Of a stretch of DNA of 64,000 nt, positions 42,370 to 50,684 are shown piece after piece (position 1 is the first letter of the stretch; the number at the start of each line of letters is the position of its first letter). The notes beneath the pieces were generated by a model, which saw only the letters and a list, made by a program, of their open reading frames with translations, was not told the origin of the DNA and did no database searches. Origin of the DNA: Nitrospira sp. (lineage in GTDB: Bacteria > Nitrospirota > Nitrospiria > Nitrospirales > Nitrospiraceae). Both the position numbers and the translations under genes were made by a program. The stretch lies in the NCBI GenBank assembly GCA_022842445.1, contig JALHPO010000002.1, positions 496,001-560,000 on the forward strand, read 5' to 3'.

Positions 42370-42843
42370 TTACGACTGAGCCTGCGCGAGGCATTGCGTC
42401 GAGTCTGGTGCGGTGACCGGAAAGAGCGGATGGCGTGTCGGGAACTCGTCCGAGAGCACCAACTGTTTGCACAGCTTGGTGCGTTGATTCATCAGCAGCG
42501 GCCCGCGCAGGTTGGCGGTCATCCGGCCGGGATCATCCGACGGGATGGTCAAAATCACCGCCGTCGCTAAATCGCTCTCCTCACTCCCCTGCACCTCGGC
42601 CAGCGCGTCGTCGGGCACTTGAATGTGATAGTCAGCCAGCAACAGATCCGGGTCGATAATCACGAACGCCAGGGCCGGCTCGTCGAGCGATTGAAGCCAC
42701 TTGAAGGGCGCCTCCGTATCGTGGTCGAGGATCACATACCGGCGGCTTTCAGGAAAACCGAGCAGCCCCGATGGAAAGGTGAGGATACTGTCGTCGTCGA
42801 TCTCGAGCGTGCCGAAACGGCTGGATCTGCACTGTGTGATCAT
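42370..42843 (-). CDS. fliW: Flagellar assembly factor FliW
   Basis: FliW binds flagellin or CsrA in turn. When flagellin is low, FliW sequesters CsrA and relieves repression of flagellin translation. The 157-residue protein has the family motifs TFPSGLLGFPESRRYVIL, APFKWLQSLDEPALAFVIIDP and LRGPLLMNQRTKLCKQLVL. Length is typical. It follows csrA by 12 bp in one operon, the usual FliW-CsrA arrangement outside Gammaproteobacteria. A candidate CsrA hairpin in the fliC leader supports an active circuit. Confidence 0.94.
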   Translation of the reverse strand: MITQCRSSRFGTLEIDDDSILTFPSGLLGFPESRRYVILDHDTEAPFKWLQSLDEPALAFVIIDPDLLLADYHIQVPDDALAEVQGSEESDLATAVILTIPSDDPGRMTANLRGPLLMNQRTKLCKQLVLSDEFPTRHPLFPVTAPDSTQCLAQAQS

Positions 42844-42855
42844 TCAATCCTACTC

Positions 42856-43101
42856 CTATCGCCCTCGACGGCGCGTCCGCTGAACTAGGTGCCGGAACGC
42901 CTCGATCGGGATGGCACTGGTTTTTGCCGCCAGCTGATTTTCGTTGAGAATTCTGGCCTGAACCTCATCGCGATGCACATCGACGGTCCTGGGCGCTTCA
43001 ATGCCGAGGCGAACCTGTCCTCCCTTAGTTCCCAACACGACGACCCGGATATCGGGGCCGATCGTCACGGCTTCTCCACAGCGGCGTGTCAGAACCAGCA
43101 T
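42856..43101 (-). CDS. csrA: Carbon storage/translation regulator CsrA
   Basis: CsrA is a dimeric RNA-binding protein that represses translation by binding GGA motifs. The 81-residue protein begins MLVLTRRCGEAVTIG, with VVVLGTKGGQVRLGIEAPRTVDVHRDEV, the whole conserved core. The C-terminal 25 residues are a basic tail (RTRRRGR) found in the FliW-responsive class. The sigma-28-like promoter at 43140-43166 would make csrA a late flagellar gene. It lies between flgL and fliW. Confidence 0.96.
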   Translation of the reverse strand: MLVLTRRCGEAVTIGPDIRVVVLGTKGGQVRLGIEAPRTVDVHRDEVQARILNENQLAAKTSAIPIEAFRHLVQRTRRRGR

Positions 43102-43139
43102 AGCGGAATTTCCAGGCGAAGCATGCGTCCTCCGAACTC

Positions 43140-43166
43140 CTATCGGTTATCCATCCGGGGACTTGA
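43140..43166 (-). promoter_or_regulatory. Sigma-28 promoter of csrA-fliW
   Basis: Minus strand: TCAAGTCC, an 11-nt spacer, then ACCGATAG. The -35 is identical to that of fliC. The start point would be near 43132, about 31 nt before the csrA ATG. Confidence 0.75.
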
Positions 43167-43180
43167 TCCGCGCCCGCCGC

Positions 43181-44947
43181 TTACCGGAGATAGTTCAAGA
43201 GCGAACTCTCGAACACTCTGGTCAACGTCCGGCCTGCCGCCTCAATGGCAAATTGCTGAAGGGTCAGATCGGATATCGCTTTAGCCAGGTCGACATCCTC
43301 CGTTTGCGAGAGTGTTTGAAGCACAAATCCCTTCGCTTCTTCCAATTTCCCCGCAGTGGTAGTCATACGATTCGAGACCGCGCCGACTTCACCCTGGATG
43401 GTCACAATTTGCGACAACCCTCGATTCAACCCGCCCAGCGCCTGAGAAATTCCCTCACGGTCATTCCCCCGCAGCGAACCGACGAGCTGTTTTGCCGTGG
43501 CAAAGAGGTCGACCGCACCGGATACAAACGCGCGATCACCCCGGGCATTCGTCGGCACCGTCTGACCCGTACCGATTTCTATCGAGTGCACGCCGGCATC
43601 ACCCTGATATTGCATGCCCGACACAACGGCAAACAAATCCCCGGCCGCGGGAGCGCCGGCATTGTTTGACAGGGTGAGCGTCACGCCCTCAAAACTGATC
43701 GGGTTCCCCGTCGTGTACGACTGATTGGCCAGCACCGTGCGCGGGCTGAGGCTGACCGCAAACGTATCGCCGGCCTGTGGTCCGCCCCCCTGCCCGTTCG
43801 CGAGGGTGACGCGAAGTCCGTCAAAGGTGATCGGCGCGCCGGACACATAGGTATTTCCCGACGACAATGTCGTGCTGGTCGTGCTGTCCACGATCGAATA
43901 CTGCGTCGATGACGTGAAGAGGATTTGATAGTTATGCAACGTCAGCTGCGCCGGCGCCACGATCCCGGCATCCCGAATCGCCGCCCCGCCGGCGTTGGCC
44001 GACCCGGCTGCCGTCGCGACAGGAACCGTGAGGTCCAGGACGTCAAATGCCGTCGCAGAGGTAAACCGAATCATGTAGTCGTCGAGCGTGGCCAGGTTGT
44101 CATCGACAATTCGGCCTTGGCTTGCGCTCACGCCGCCGGTGTTGATCGAAGCCGGACTCACGGTCGCGGTGAGCGCGAACGGCACCGCTCCGGTAGTTGC
44201 GCTTCCGCCTGCCAGTCCCAGCGCGCTGCGGCCCGATCCCCCTGTGACCGTCACGGTTGACTCGGCGCCATGCAGATCCGAGGCAATCACCAAATGGTCG
44301 GTGTCAAACGTCACGGACACCGTCTTGCCGGCGGCTGCCAGCGTCACATCGGCATTGATGCGGCTTTGCAGTCTCGATGCGAGTTCGCTCCCCGTGAGGA
44401 TTTCTGCCCCTGAGGTCAAATCGATCGTCCCGGAACTGATTCCATCGACGTTCACGATCAAACTATCGTTGCTGCCGTTCGTCAATGTCACCGGCGGGGC
44501 GATGGCCAACCCTGACGTCCGCCCGTGGGTGCTCGTTCCGGTAAAAATCGGCAGCCCGTTCAACTCCGTGTTGGCCGCTTCCTGAATTTGCGCAAACACC
44601 TGCCGCGCCTCACCGGCACCGATGACTCGCTCCGCAGGCCCGTTGCTGTCGCTGCGGAACTGGACGGCCAGTTCCTGGAGACGGGACATCGACCGGTTTG
44701 CGTTACCGAGGACTCTATCGGACAGATCCAGCCGCGCCTGCCCGAAGCTGATATTGCGCAGACGCTGTTCGATCAGCGCCAGCGACACCTTATCCAGCGC
44801 AATGCGGTTGAACGCGCCGGGATCATCGGACGGCTGACGCACCACCTTGCCGGTCGATACCTGCTGCTGGAATTCGAGCGCGCGCGCCCGTGCCCGTTGA
44901 AGATTGTTGGCCAGCACACCGAACGTCTGCAATTCCGTGACTCGCAT
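43181..44947 (-). CDS. flgL: Flagellar hook-filament junction protein FlgL
   Basis: FlgL (HAP3) joins the hook-side junction to the filament. The 588-residue protein has the conserved flagellin-like N-terminus (MRVTELQTFGVLANNLQRAR; QQVSTGKVVRQPSDDP) and C-terminus (EDVDLAKAISDLTLQQFAIE). It is much longer than typical FlgL (about 300-400) because of a roughly 300-residue Gly/Thr/Val-rich insert (about 130-440). Part of the insert resembles a stretch of FlgK in the same operon. It starts 15 bp after flgK. Confidence 0.92.
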   Translation of the reverse strand: MRVTELQTFGVLANNLQRARARALEFQQQVSTGKVVRQPSDDPGAFNRIALDKVSLALIEQRLRNISFGQARLDLSDRVLGNANRSMSRLQELAVQFRSDSNGPAERVIGAGEARQVFAQIQEAANTELNGLPIFTGTSTHGRTSGLAIAPPVTLTNGSNDSLIVNVDGISSGTIDLTSGAEILTGSELASRLQSRINADVTLAAAGKTVSVTFDTDHLVIASDLHGAESTVTVTGGSGRSALGLAGGSATTGAVPFALTATVSPASINTGGVSASQGRIVDDNLATLDDYMIRFTSATAFDVLDLTVPVATAAGSANAGGAAIRDAGIVAPAQLTLHNYQILFTSSTQYSIVDSTTSTTLSSGNTYVSGAPITFDGLRVTLANGQGGGPQAGDTFAVSLSPRTVLANQSYTTGNPISFEGVTLTLSNNAGAPAAGDLFAVVSGMQYQGDAGVHSIEIGTGQTVPTNARGDRAFVSGAVDLFATAKQLVGSLRGNDREGISQALGGLNRGLSQIVTIQGEVGAVSNRMTTTAGKLEEAKGFVLQTLSQTEDVDLAKAISDLTLQQFAIEAAGRTLTRVFESSLLNYLR

Positions 44948-44962
44948 GGCGCACCCCGCTGA

Positions 44963-46993
44963 CTACGGCTTGAGAGACAGAATGGTTTGGAGCATCTCGT
45001 CAGTTACCCTGATTAAGCGCGATGCGGCCTCGAATCCGCGTTGAAACTTGATCATGTTCACGAGTTCTTCATCCACAGATACACCCGACACTTGAGCCCG
45101 GATCGTCTCAATTTGATCCCGCAGAATTTCCTGGGCCTCATTGTCCCGGCCGGCGGCCTGCGCCGCAACCCCCAGCGTGGCAGCAGTATCACGATAGGCG
45201 TCGTGCAGCGTCCCCGGTCCAAGATTCGAGAAACTACGGGACTGCAATGCCACCAACGCGAGCATATTGGTGTTGTTGCCTGGAATGCCCGCCCGCAACG
45301 ACGAGGCCGCGACCGCTGACGGATCGGATATCACGGCGGCAAAATCCTTCGCGGCATCGTCATAGGTGTTGATCAGAAACACGTCGTCCGCCGACGGCGT
45401 TCCGCTCACCGTCACGCTGATGCCGTCAAAATTGAGCGTCTGCGGACTACCATACGTGCCGGAGGCGGCGGTACTGACACCGGCCACCAGGCCGAGTGAC
45501 GCGCCGGCCGAGCCACCGGTCACATTGACCGCGGAGGTCGGATCGGTCGCGTTCGATGTAATCACGAACCGGCTCGTCGTGGTGTCGTAGGTGACCGCAA
45601 CGGTTTTCCCCGCCGCTTGCAACGTCGCGTCGCCGTTGATTCTCGTTTGGATCTCGGCAGCGAGCGCCGTGCCGGAATCATACGCGCGCCCCGGCGCCGC
45701 GGCTCCGGTCAACGTGATGGCGCCGGACGCAACTCCGTCGACCGTCACGGCCAGCTGGTCGTTCACGCCGGTGACGATGGAGATCGGCTGATCGGTCGAT
45801 GGAGCCGTGATGGCCGTGCCCGAATAGTTTCCGCGAATCGTCGATCCGGTCGTACTGTCTACGATCGAATACGCAGTGGGGGATGAAAACCGGATCTCGT
45901 AATCATGGAACGTCAGCAAGCTGTTCGCGGTCACAGCTCCGGCCCCGATCGCCCCCGTGCCTTGGTTGAGGATATCGGCTTGGCTTGAGACCGTCAGCGG
46001 CCTGAAGAAGTCCTGGCCGGTTGAACCGTCGAGTCCATATCCCTGGCGGTGAATGTGGTTGACGGCGTTCGTCAGGGTCGCAGCCAGCTGATCGAACGAT
46101 CGCTGCAACCCCCCGATGGTGGTATCGCGAATATCCAGGAGGCTGCGCAACCGCCCGTTCGATACCAGGTTGTCGATACTGAGAATTCTGCTTCCTCCGG
46201 TCGAATACCCGACCGACAGCAGGCCTTCGTTTTCGGAATCTTCTACCGCGGCAAGTTCGACGACGGTAATGCCGTCTACCAACACCTGCCCGCGGGCGGC
46301 AAAGACTGACACCGCTCCGGTTCCGGATTCGATGGTGCTGAGATCGATCCGCGTTGCCAAATCATTGATGGCCGACTCCCGCTGATCCCGCAGATCGTTG
46401 GCATTCTGGCCGGCGAGTTCTGCATTCACGATCTTCTCATTCAGGCCGGCGATCTGATGAGACAGGCTGTTGATCTCGGTCACGGTCTGCCTGACTTGAA
46501 AATTCAGCGATCCACGGGCGGTGGCCAGATCCGAAGCGGCTTGATTGATGCTGGACGCGAGTTGCGCGGCATTCGCCAGGAGAACGGATCGTGCGGCGCG
46601 CTCTCCCGGATTGGCCGACACATCCTGAAGTCCTCGAAAGAGATCGTTCAATCTGGCCGCGATGCCCTGATTGTTACTACCACCATAGATATTCTGGAGT
46701 CTGAACAGTTCGTCCTTGGCGACCGCCAGACGCCCCAGATTCTGTCGGGAGATGGTCAGCTGCCGGTTTACGAATTGGTCCACATACCGGCGGATGGAAG
46801 TCGCTTGCACACCCGTTCCCACCATGCCGGGCTGGCCGTAGCCCGGAGGACGCTCGGCCACGACCGCCTCCTGCCGTGAGTATCCGGGAGTATTGACGTT
46901 GGCCACGTTGTGTCCCGTGACCGTCAGCGCCAACTGGGACGTGTGCAGCGCGCTCTTTGCGATATCAAAGAGAGAATTGATGCCGCCGCTCAT
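44963..46993 (-). CDS. flgK: Flagellar hook-associated protein FlgK
   Basis: FlgK (HAP1) is the first hook-filament junction protein. The 676-residue protein has the conserved start SLFDIAKSALHTSQLALTVTGHNVANVNTPGYSRQ and end VDEELVNMIKFQRGFEAASR with VTDEMLQTILSL. The middle (residues about 330-560) is a Ser/Thr/Gly/Ala-rich insert with motifs seen also in FlgL. FlgK is typically 450-650, so this is on the long side. It starts 2 bp after flgN. Confidence 0.94.
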   Translation of the reverse strand: MSGGINSLFDIAKSALHTSQLALTVTGHNVANVNTPGYSRQEAVVAERPPGYGQPGMVGTGVQATSIRRYVDQFVNRQLTISRQNLGRLAVAKDELFRLQNIYGGSNNQGIAARLNDLFRGLQDVSANPGERAARSVLLANAAQLASSINQAASDLATARGSLNFQVRQTVTEINSLSHQIAGLNEKIVNAELAGQNANDLRDQRESAINDLATRIDLSTIESGTGAVSVFAARGQVLVDGITVVELAAVEDSENEGLLSVGYSTGGSRILSIDNLVSNGRLRSLLDIRDTTIGGLQRSFDQLAATLTNAVNHIHRQGYGLDGSTGQDFFRPLTVSSQADILNQGTGAIGAGAVTANSLLTFHDYEIRFSSPTAYSIVDSTTGSTIRGNYSGTAITAPSTDQPISIVTGVNDQLAVTVDGVASGAITLTGAAAPGRAYDSGTALAAEIQTRINGDATLQAAGKTVAVTYDTTTSRFVITSNATDPTSAVNVTGGSAGASLGLVAGVSTAASGTYGSPQTLNFDGISVTVSGTPSADDVFLINTYDDAAKDFAAVISDPSAVAASSLRAGIPGNNTNMLALVALQSRSFSNLGPGTLHDAYRDTAATLGVAAQAAGRDNEAQEILRDQIETIRAQVSGVSVDEELVNMIKFQRGFEAASRLIRVTDEMLQTILSLKP

Positions 46994-46995
46994 AG

Positions 46996-47508
46996 TTACC
47001 CTTGCTGATGAATGAGAAGGTTTGCGGTCGCAGCCCGCGAGTGCTGCCCCTCTCCGTTATAGGCATCGAATCCCGGCCCGATTGCGGCGCCGGCCGACAG
47101 CGCCTGGTCGAGGACTCCCCGGATTCCTTCAATGAGCACCACGTTATGTTTGATCTCGGCGCGAACCATCTTCACAATTGAAACGAACGAGTTGTAGCGC
47201 TCCCGCAGGCCGATCGATTCAGGCCCCGCAAGCAGATCGATCAAACCCTGGATCGTGGTGGCCGGGTCGAAAGCATGCCGCAGAACAATCTGCCGCACCA
47301 GCGCCTCCCGTTCCTGTGCGAGCGTCTGTAGGGATTCCAGGACCACCAACCGTTTGCAGTTGATGGGGTGGAACTTGGTCACGGCAAGGTTGCGAATGGC
47401 GGCGCGCTCTTCTAAGACCGTCTCCAACAGCGTGTGACAAGCCGCCCCTTCACGATCAAGAAGCTGGCAGAGTGCGGGAATCGTAGGCGCGAGTGTTCTT
47501 ACGGACAT
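46996..47508 (-). CDS. flgN: FlgN-like export chaperone
   Basis: A 170-residue helical protein preceding flgK, the normal place of FlgN, which chaperones FlgK and FlgL to the export gate. The core (LCQLLDREGAACHTLLETVLEER; LVVLESLQTLAQEREALVRQ) fits the FlgN family helix pattern. The ATG at 47508 has AAGGAG 6 nt upstream. Coupling to flgK is tight (2 bp). FlgN proteins vary a lot in sequence; position, size and helical pattern support the call. Confidence 0.85.
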   Translation of the reverse strand: MSVRTLAPTIPALCQLLDREGAACHTLLETVLEERAAIRNLAVTKFHPINCKRLVVLESLQTLAQEREALVRQIVLRHAFDPATTIQGLIDLLAGPESIGLRERYNSFVSIVKMVRAEIKHNVVLIEGIRGVLDQALSAGAAIGPGFDAYNGEGQHSRAATANLLIHQQG

Positions 47509-47591
47509 ACGGGCTCCTTGCAACATTGCATGGGACTCTGCCTGCGGCCCTGCCAGGCATCGCGCATGGATGCGCGAAGGGGGGGCCTACC

Positions 47592-47897
47592 TTACAGAAC
47601 GGCGTCCGTCAGCACCTGCGTGATGAGCGCGTCCCCTACCTTCCGTCCGCTGACGTCGTAGGTTCCGTTCTCGATCGCCTGCCGGATCCGGTCGAGGCGT
47701 TCGCTTCTGGCCTGATCGGGCTCGTGGGCCATCGCTTGGATCCGTTGTAACTCCTTCGCCTGTCCGGAAATGTGGACTTGGTCCTTGCCGGCCTCCTTTC
47801 GGGAGGGTGAAGGCTTGGCGCCGACGGCATCGGCGTCCTGGACCCCCAGCAACAACTTGGCCAAATGATCCGCTTTCCCGTGACCTGAAACCTGCAT
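47592..47897 (-). CDS. flgM: Anti-sigma-28 factor FlgM
   Basis: FlgM binds FliA and keeps it inactive until the hook is finished, when it is exported. The 101-residue protein is polar at the N-terminus, as is usual for unfolded FlgM. Its C-terminal half carries RSERLDRIRQAIENGTYDVSGRKVGDALITQ, the conserved sigma-binding segment. The gene has its own sigma-28-like promoter (47979-48006) inside the end of flgJ, giving autoregulation. The fliA gene is 5.6 kb away on the same strand. Confidence 0.92.
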   Translation of the reverse strand: MQVSGHGKADHLAKLLLGVQDADAVGAKPSPSRKEAGKDQVHISGQAKELQRIQAMAHEPDQARSERLDRIRQAIENGTYDVSGRKVGDALITQVLTDAVL

Positions 47898-47978
47898 ATC
47901 CCTACTCCTTCCGCTCGTCTCTCATCTCCCGCAACATCCTCGACACCGGCATCTCGCGGTTGTACCTCGTCGAGGTCT

Positions 47979-48006
47979 GTATCGGTTCTCAGCGGTCTGA
48001 ACTTGA
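47979..48006 (-). promoter_or_regulatory. Sigma-28 promoter of flgM
   Basis: Minus strand: TCAAGTTC, a 12-nt spacer, then ACCGATAC (6 of 8 in both boxes). It overlaps the last codons of flgJ. The start point would be near 47971, 74 nt before flgM. Confidence 0.7.
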
Positions 48007-48405
48007 GGGCTCAACCGGCGATATCACAAAATATTTCTCCGCATGCTCCTGGACCATCCTGGTAATGCCGATCCCTCCGGACTCCGCCGCGCGCTGCCCG
48101 ATTTCCTGGTCGTAAAACGAATGAAAGTAGGCGCCTTGGGTATTGAGGATCGCGCCTTGCGGCACGGTTTCTCTCATGACTTTCAATAGATAGGAAATGA
48201 AATAGGCTTCGAACTGCCGGCCTGCTTCAATCAGCTGTTTCCGGGCAACGGCCGGATCCTGCGGAGTCGCTGATCGGGCCATCGTCCCTTTGCCAGGATC
48301 CGACGCCAACGGAACTCCAAGCTCATAGCCGACCGGGCTGTCTCCGGCCCTATATAATGGTAACGAATTGATCGAATTGTGCCGGTCCTGGACTGGATAC
48401 ACCAT
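47989..48405 (-). CDS. flgJ: Rod-binding protein FlgJ (N-terminal domain only)
   Basis: A 138-residue protein with the rod-binding domain of FlgJ (KQLIEAGRQFEAYFISYLLKVMRETVP; YFHSFYDQEIGQRAAESGGIGITRMV). The peptidoglycan-hydrolase domain found in enterobacterial FlgJ is absent, as in many other phyla, so a separate muramidase is needed to let the rod through the wall. It follows flgI after 16 bp. I prefer the ATG at 48405, with AAAGGA upstream, over a TTG at 48435 that overlaps flgI. Confidence 0.9.
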   Translation of the reverse strand: MVYPVQDRHNSINSLPLYRAGDSPVGYELGVPLASDPGKGTMARSATPQDPAVARKQLIEAGRQFEAYFISYLLKVMRETVPQGAILNTQGAYFHSFYDQEIGQRAAESGGIGITRMVQEHAEKYFVISPVEPSSSDR

Positions 48406-48421
48406 GGGCAGCAGTTCCTTT

Positions 48422-49825
48422 CTACATAACTTCAAGCTTCGCCTGCAGCGCTCCGGACGACTGAAGCGCTGAAAGAATCGCGACCAGATCGCGCGGTGTC
48501 ACTCCCACGGCATTGAGCGCGCGCACGACGTCACCCAGTGTGACAGTCTGATCGACCACGATCAGGCGCGACTCCTGTTCCTTCACTTCCGTTTGGACAT
48601 CCGGTGTCACGACCGTTTGTCCAGCCGTAGACCCGACCACCGGCGCCGGCGGCTGGGACACATTCAGCGTATTCTTCACGGAGATCGTCAGATTGCCGTG
48701 CGAAATCGCGCAGGTCGAAATACGGACATGCTCTCCCAGCACTACCGTCCCGGTCCGCTCATTGACCACGATTTTCGCCGCGGCGTCGACGGCCACATCC
48801 AGGCCTTCAATCGACGCAATATATTCGACGACACGGCCCAGATAGTCCGATGGGATCGTCGCCTTGACGGAGCCGGAATTGACGGCCATGGCGCTCCCCT
48901 TCCCATACGCGCCCTCGATCGCTTCGGCTGTACGAATAGCGGTAGTGAAATCCGGCTGCCGGAGCAGCACGGACACGGTCTCCCATGCATCGATATTGAC
49001 GAGGAGTTCCCGCTCAATGATGGCCCCGCCGGGAACGAATCCTGCGACCTGATGATTCTTGGTCACCGTCGCCCCTCCCGGCCCGCCTGACCCGCCAAGA
49101 AAGCCTCCGATCGAGACCGGCCCTTGCGCCACGGCGAAGACTTGCTGGTTCGCGGCTTTCAGGGGAGTGAGCAACAGCGTCCCGCCTTGAAGACTCTTGG
49201 CGTTCGCCATCGAGGATACGACCGCGTCGAGCGTCATGCCCGGCTTGGAGAAGGGAGGCAGCTTCGCTGTCACCATCACGGACGCGATATTTCTGGTCAG
49301 CAGCTGAATCGGATCGATCACCAGATTGACGCCCATTTTGTTCAACATGGACATCATCGCCTGGATCGTAAACTGTCCGCCGATGACTTGATCGCCGGTG
49401 CGGTCCAACCCGACCACCAGACCGTACCCGATCAGCTGGTTTTCACGCACGCCTTCGATTGCGCCGATATCCTTGATCCTCACCGCATCCGCCGTGAACG
49501 GGCAGAGTACGCACCCGGCCAGCGCGATCGGCAACACACGGCTCAATGCCTGTGTCGGCCGACTTGTCTGCGATGCTCGCGGTTTCCGGATCAGCAAGAA
49601 GAAACGAGACAGCCATCCCTGCTCCGAAGCCGGTTGCTGATTAGGTACCGGGCAGGGTGAATGCTCCAGCGGAACCCATTGCGCACGATCGGCACACGAA
49701 GGAGGATTATGCTCGGCCCGCCGAACCACGCCACTGAGGACCATCATCTGTAAGGAGAACGTATCCATGCGCGTTCGCCAGAACGTCTTTTTTGGAAGTG
49801 TTGTGCGTCTCTGTGATGTCGCCAC
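48422..49825 (-). CDS. flgI: Flagellar P-ring protein FlgI, with unusual N-terminal extension
   Basis: FlgI forms the periplasmic P-ring around the rod. From residue about 100 onward the sequence is a full FlgI (RIKDIGAIEGVRENQLIGYG; GLVVGLDRTGDQ; NLVIDPIQLLTRNIASVMVT; VVVNERTGTVVLGEHV). The hydrophobic signal segment just before (RVLPIALAGCVLCPFTADA) is preceded by about 80 further residues if translation starts at the GTG 49825, which has GAGGGG just upstream. That extension is unusual. Either a closer non-ATG start is used or the protein carries an extra leader. It follows flgH by 11 bp. Confidence 0.92.
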   Translation of the reverse strand: MATSQRRTTLPKKTFWRTRMDTFSLQMMVLSGVVRRAEHNPPSCADRAQWVPLEHSPCPVPNQQPASEQGWLSRFFLLIRKPRASQTSRPTQALSRVLPIALAGCVLCPFTADAVRIKDIGAIEGVRENQLIGYGLVVGLDRTGDQVIGGQFTIQAMMSMLNKMGVNLVIDPIQLLTRNIASVMVTAKLPPFSKPGMTLDAVVSSMANAKSLQGGTLLLTPLKAANQQVFAVAQGPVSIGGFLGGSGGPGGATVTKNHQVAGFVPGGAIIERELLVNIDAWETVSVLLRQPDFTTAIRTAEAIEGAYGKGSAMAVNSGSVKATIPSDYLGRVVEYIASIEGLDVAVDAAAKIVVNERTGTVVLGEHVRISTCAISHGNLTISVKNTLNVSQPPAPVVGSTAGQTVVTPDVQTEVKEQESRLIVVDQTVTLGDVVRALNAVGVTPRDLVAILSALQSSGALQAKLEVM

Positions 49826-49836
49826 AAATTCCCCTC

Positions 49837-50616
49837 TCAGAATGGATAGATCCAATTCAGAATACGGATGAACCAACCCGGCCGCTGGACATCATCCAGC
49901 ACGCCGAGACCGGCATACTCGATCTTTGCATCCGCAATCGCGGACGACAGCACGGTGTTCTTCGTATCGACATCGACTCGGCGCACGATACCGCCGATCG
50001 TCATCAGCTGCTTTTCGCTGTTGACGGTCACTTCACGCCGGCCTTCGATACGAAGATCCCCGTTTGGCAATACTTCGGTGACAATGACAGAGATCGTGCC
50101 GGTCAACGTGCCTTCGCGGCTGGTCGCGCCCTTCCCGCCGAATTTATTATTCGCGCTGGCATCGATGCCGAATCCGCGGCGAGTCTCATCACTCACCCTG
50201 ATTCCGGGCAAACCCAGATAACCCATGCCGCTTCCGATCAGACTGTTATGGATCGTGGAGTCACGTTGAGCCGACGTATCAGCCGACTTCGACCCTTTGT
50301 GATTTTCGACGATCTTCACGGTGAGAATATCCCCGGCTCGCATCGCGCGGAGATCCTCATACAGATAGGCACGTCCGTTTTCTTCCTGCCAAAGCGACCC
50401 GACCGTTTTAGGAGGAGGCAGCGGAGGAACCACGATGCGGCTCGAGACACTGGGAGGACTGGAACAACCCCCGAGCAGAAGCATCATAGCTACCAGCCAC
50501 ACATATATCCCGCGAAGGGTCGTCCGCTCGAAAGAGCCGATGGCTGATAGCGGATGACCAATAACAGATAATCGAATCGCAGCATCGGCTGGCTTCGATT
50601 GCCACTCCGCTCTCAT
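49837..50616 (-). CDS. flgH: Flagellar L-ring lipoprotein FlgH
   Basis: FlgH makes the outer-membrane L-ring. The mature part is clear: lipobox LLLGGC, GSLWQEENGRAYLYEDLRAM, GDILTVKIVENHKGSKSADT, EVLPNGDLRIEGRREVTVN and the C-terminal LDDVQRPGWFIRILN. The best ribosome site (AGGAG plus GAGGG) precedes the ATG at 50616, which puts about 38 extra residues ahead of the signal peptide. The DNA for these residues is a heptanucleotide-period repeat (50531-50586). A GTG closer to the signal (IYVWLVAMMLLL) could be the real start. Confidence 0.92.
   Translation of the reverse strand: MRAEWQSKPADAAIRLSVIGHPLSAIGSFERTTLRGIYVWLVAMMLLLGGCSSPPSVSSRIVVPPLPPPKTVGSLWQEENGRAYLYEDLRAMRAGDILTVKIVENHKGSKSADTSAQRDSTIHNSLIGSGMGYLGLPGIRVSDETRRGFGIDASANNKFGGKGATSREGTLTGTISVIVTEVLPNGDLRIEGRREVTVNSEKQLMTIGGIVRRVDVDTKNTVLSSAIADAKIEYAGLGVLDDVQRPGWFIRILNWIYPF
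50531..50586. repeat. Heptanucleotide-period repeat inside the 5' end of flgH
   Basis: Units such as CGATGGC, TGATAGC, GGATGAC and CAATAAC run in a 7-nt frame after AAAGAGC, which also starts the 143-bp inverted-repeat arms. The array lies in the reading frame of flgH upstream of the lipoprotein signal. Confidence 0.75.
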
Positions 50617-50656
50617 ACCCTCAACTCCTATCTGCACTTCCCGCCCCCACCCCTGA

Positions 50657-50684
50657 CGTTTCACGCCTCACTTCTCACGATCTT
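50657..50684. repeat. Short heptanucleotide-period repeat after flgA
   Basis: Units CGTTTCA, CGCCTCA, CTTCTCA and CGATCTT run in a 7-nt frame between flgH and the flgA stop. Confidence 0.6.
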
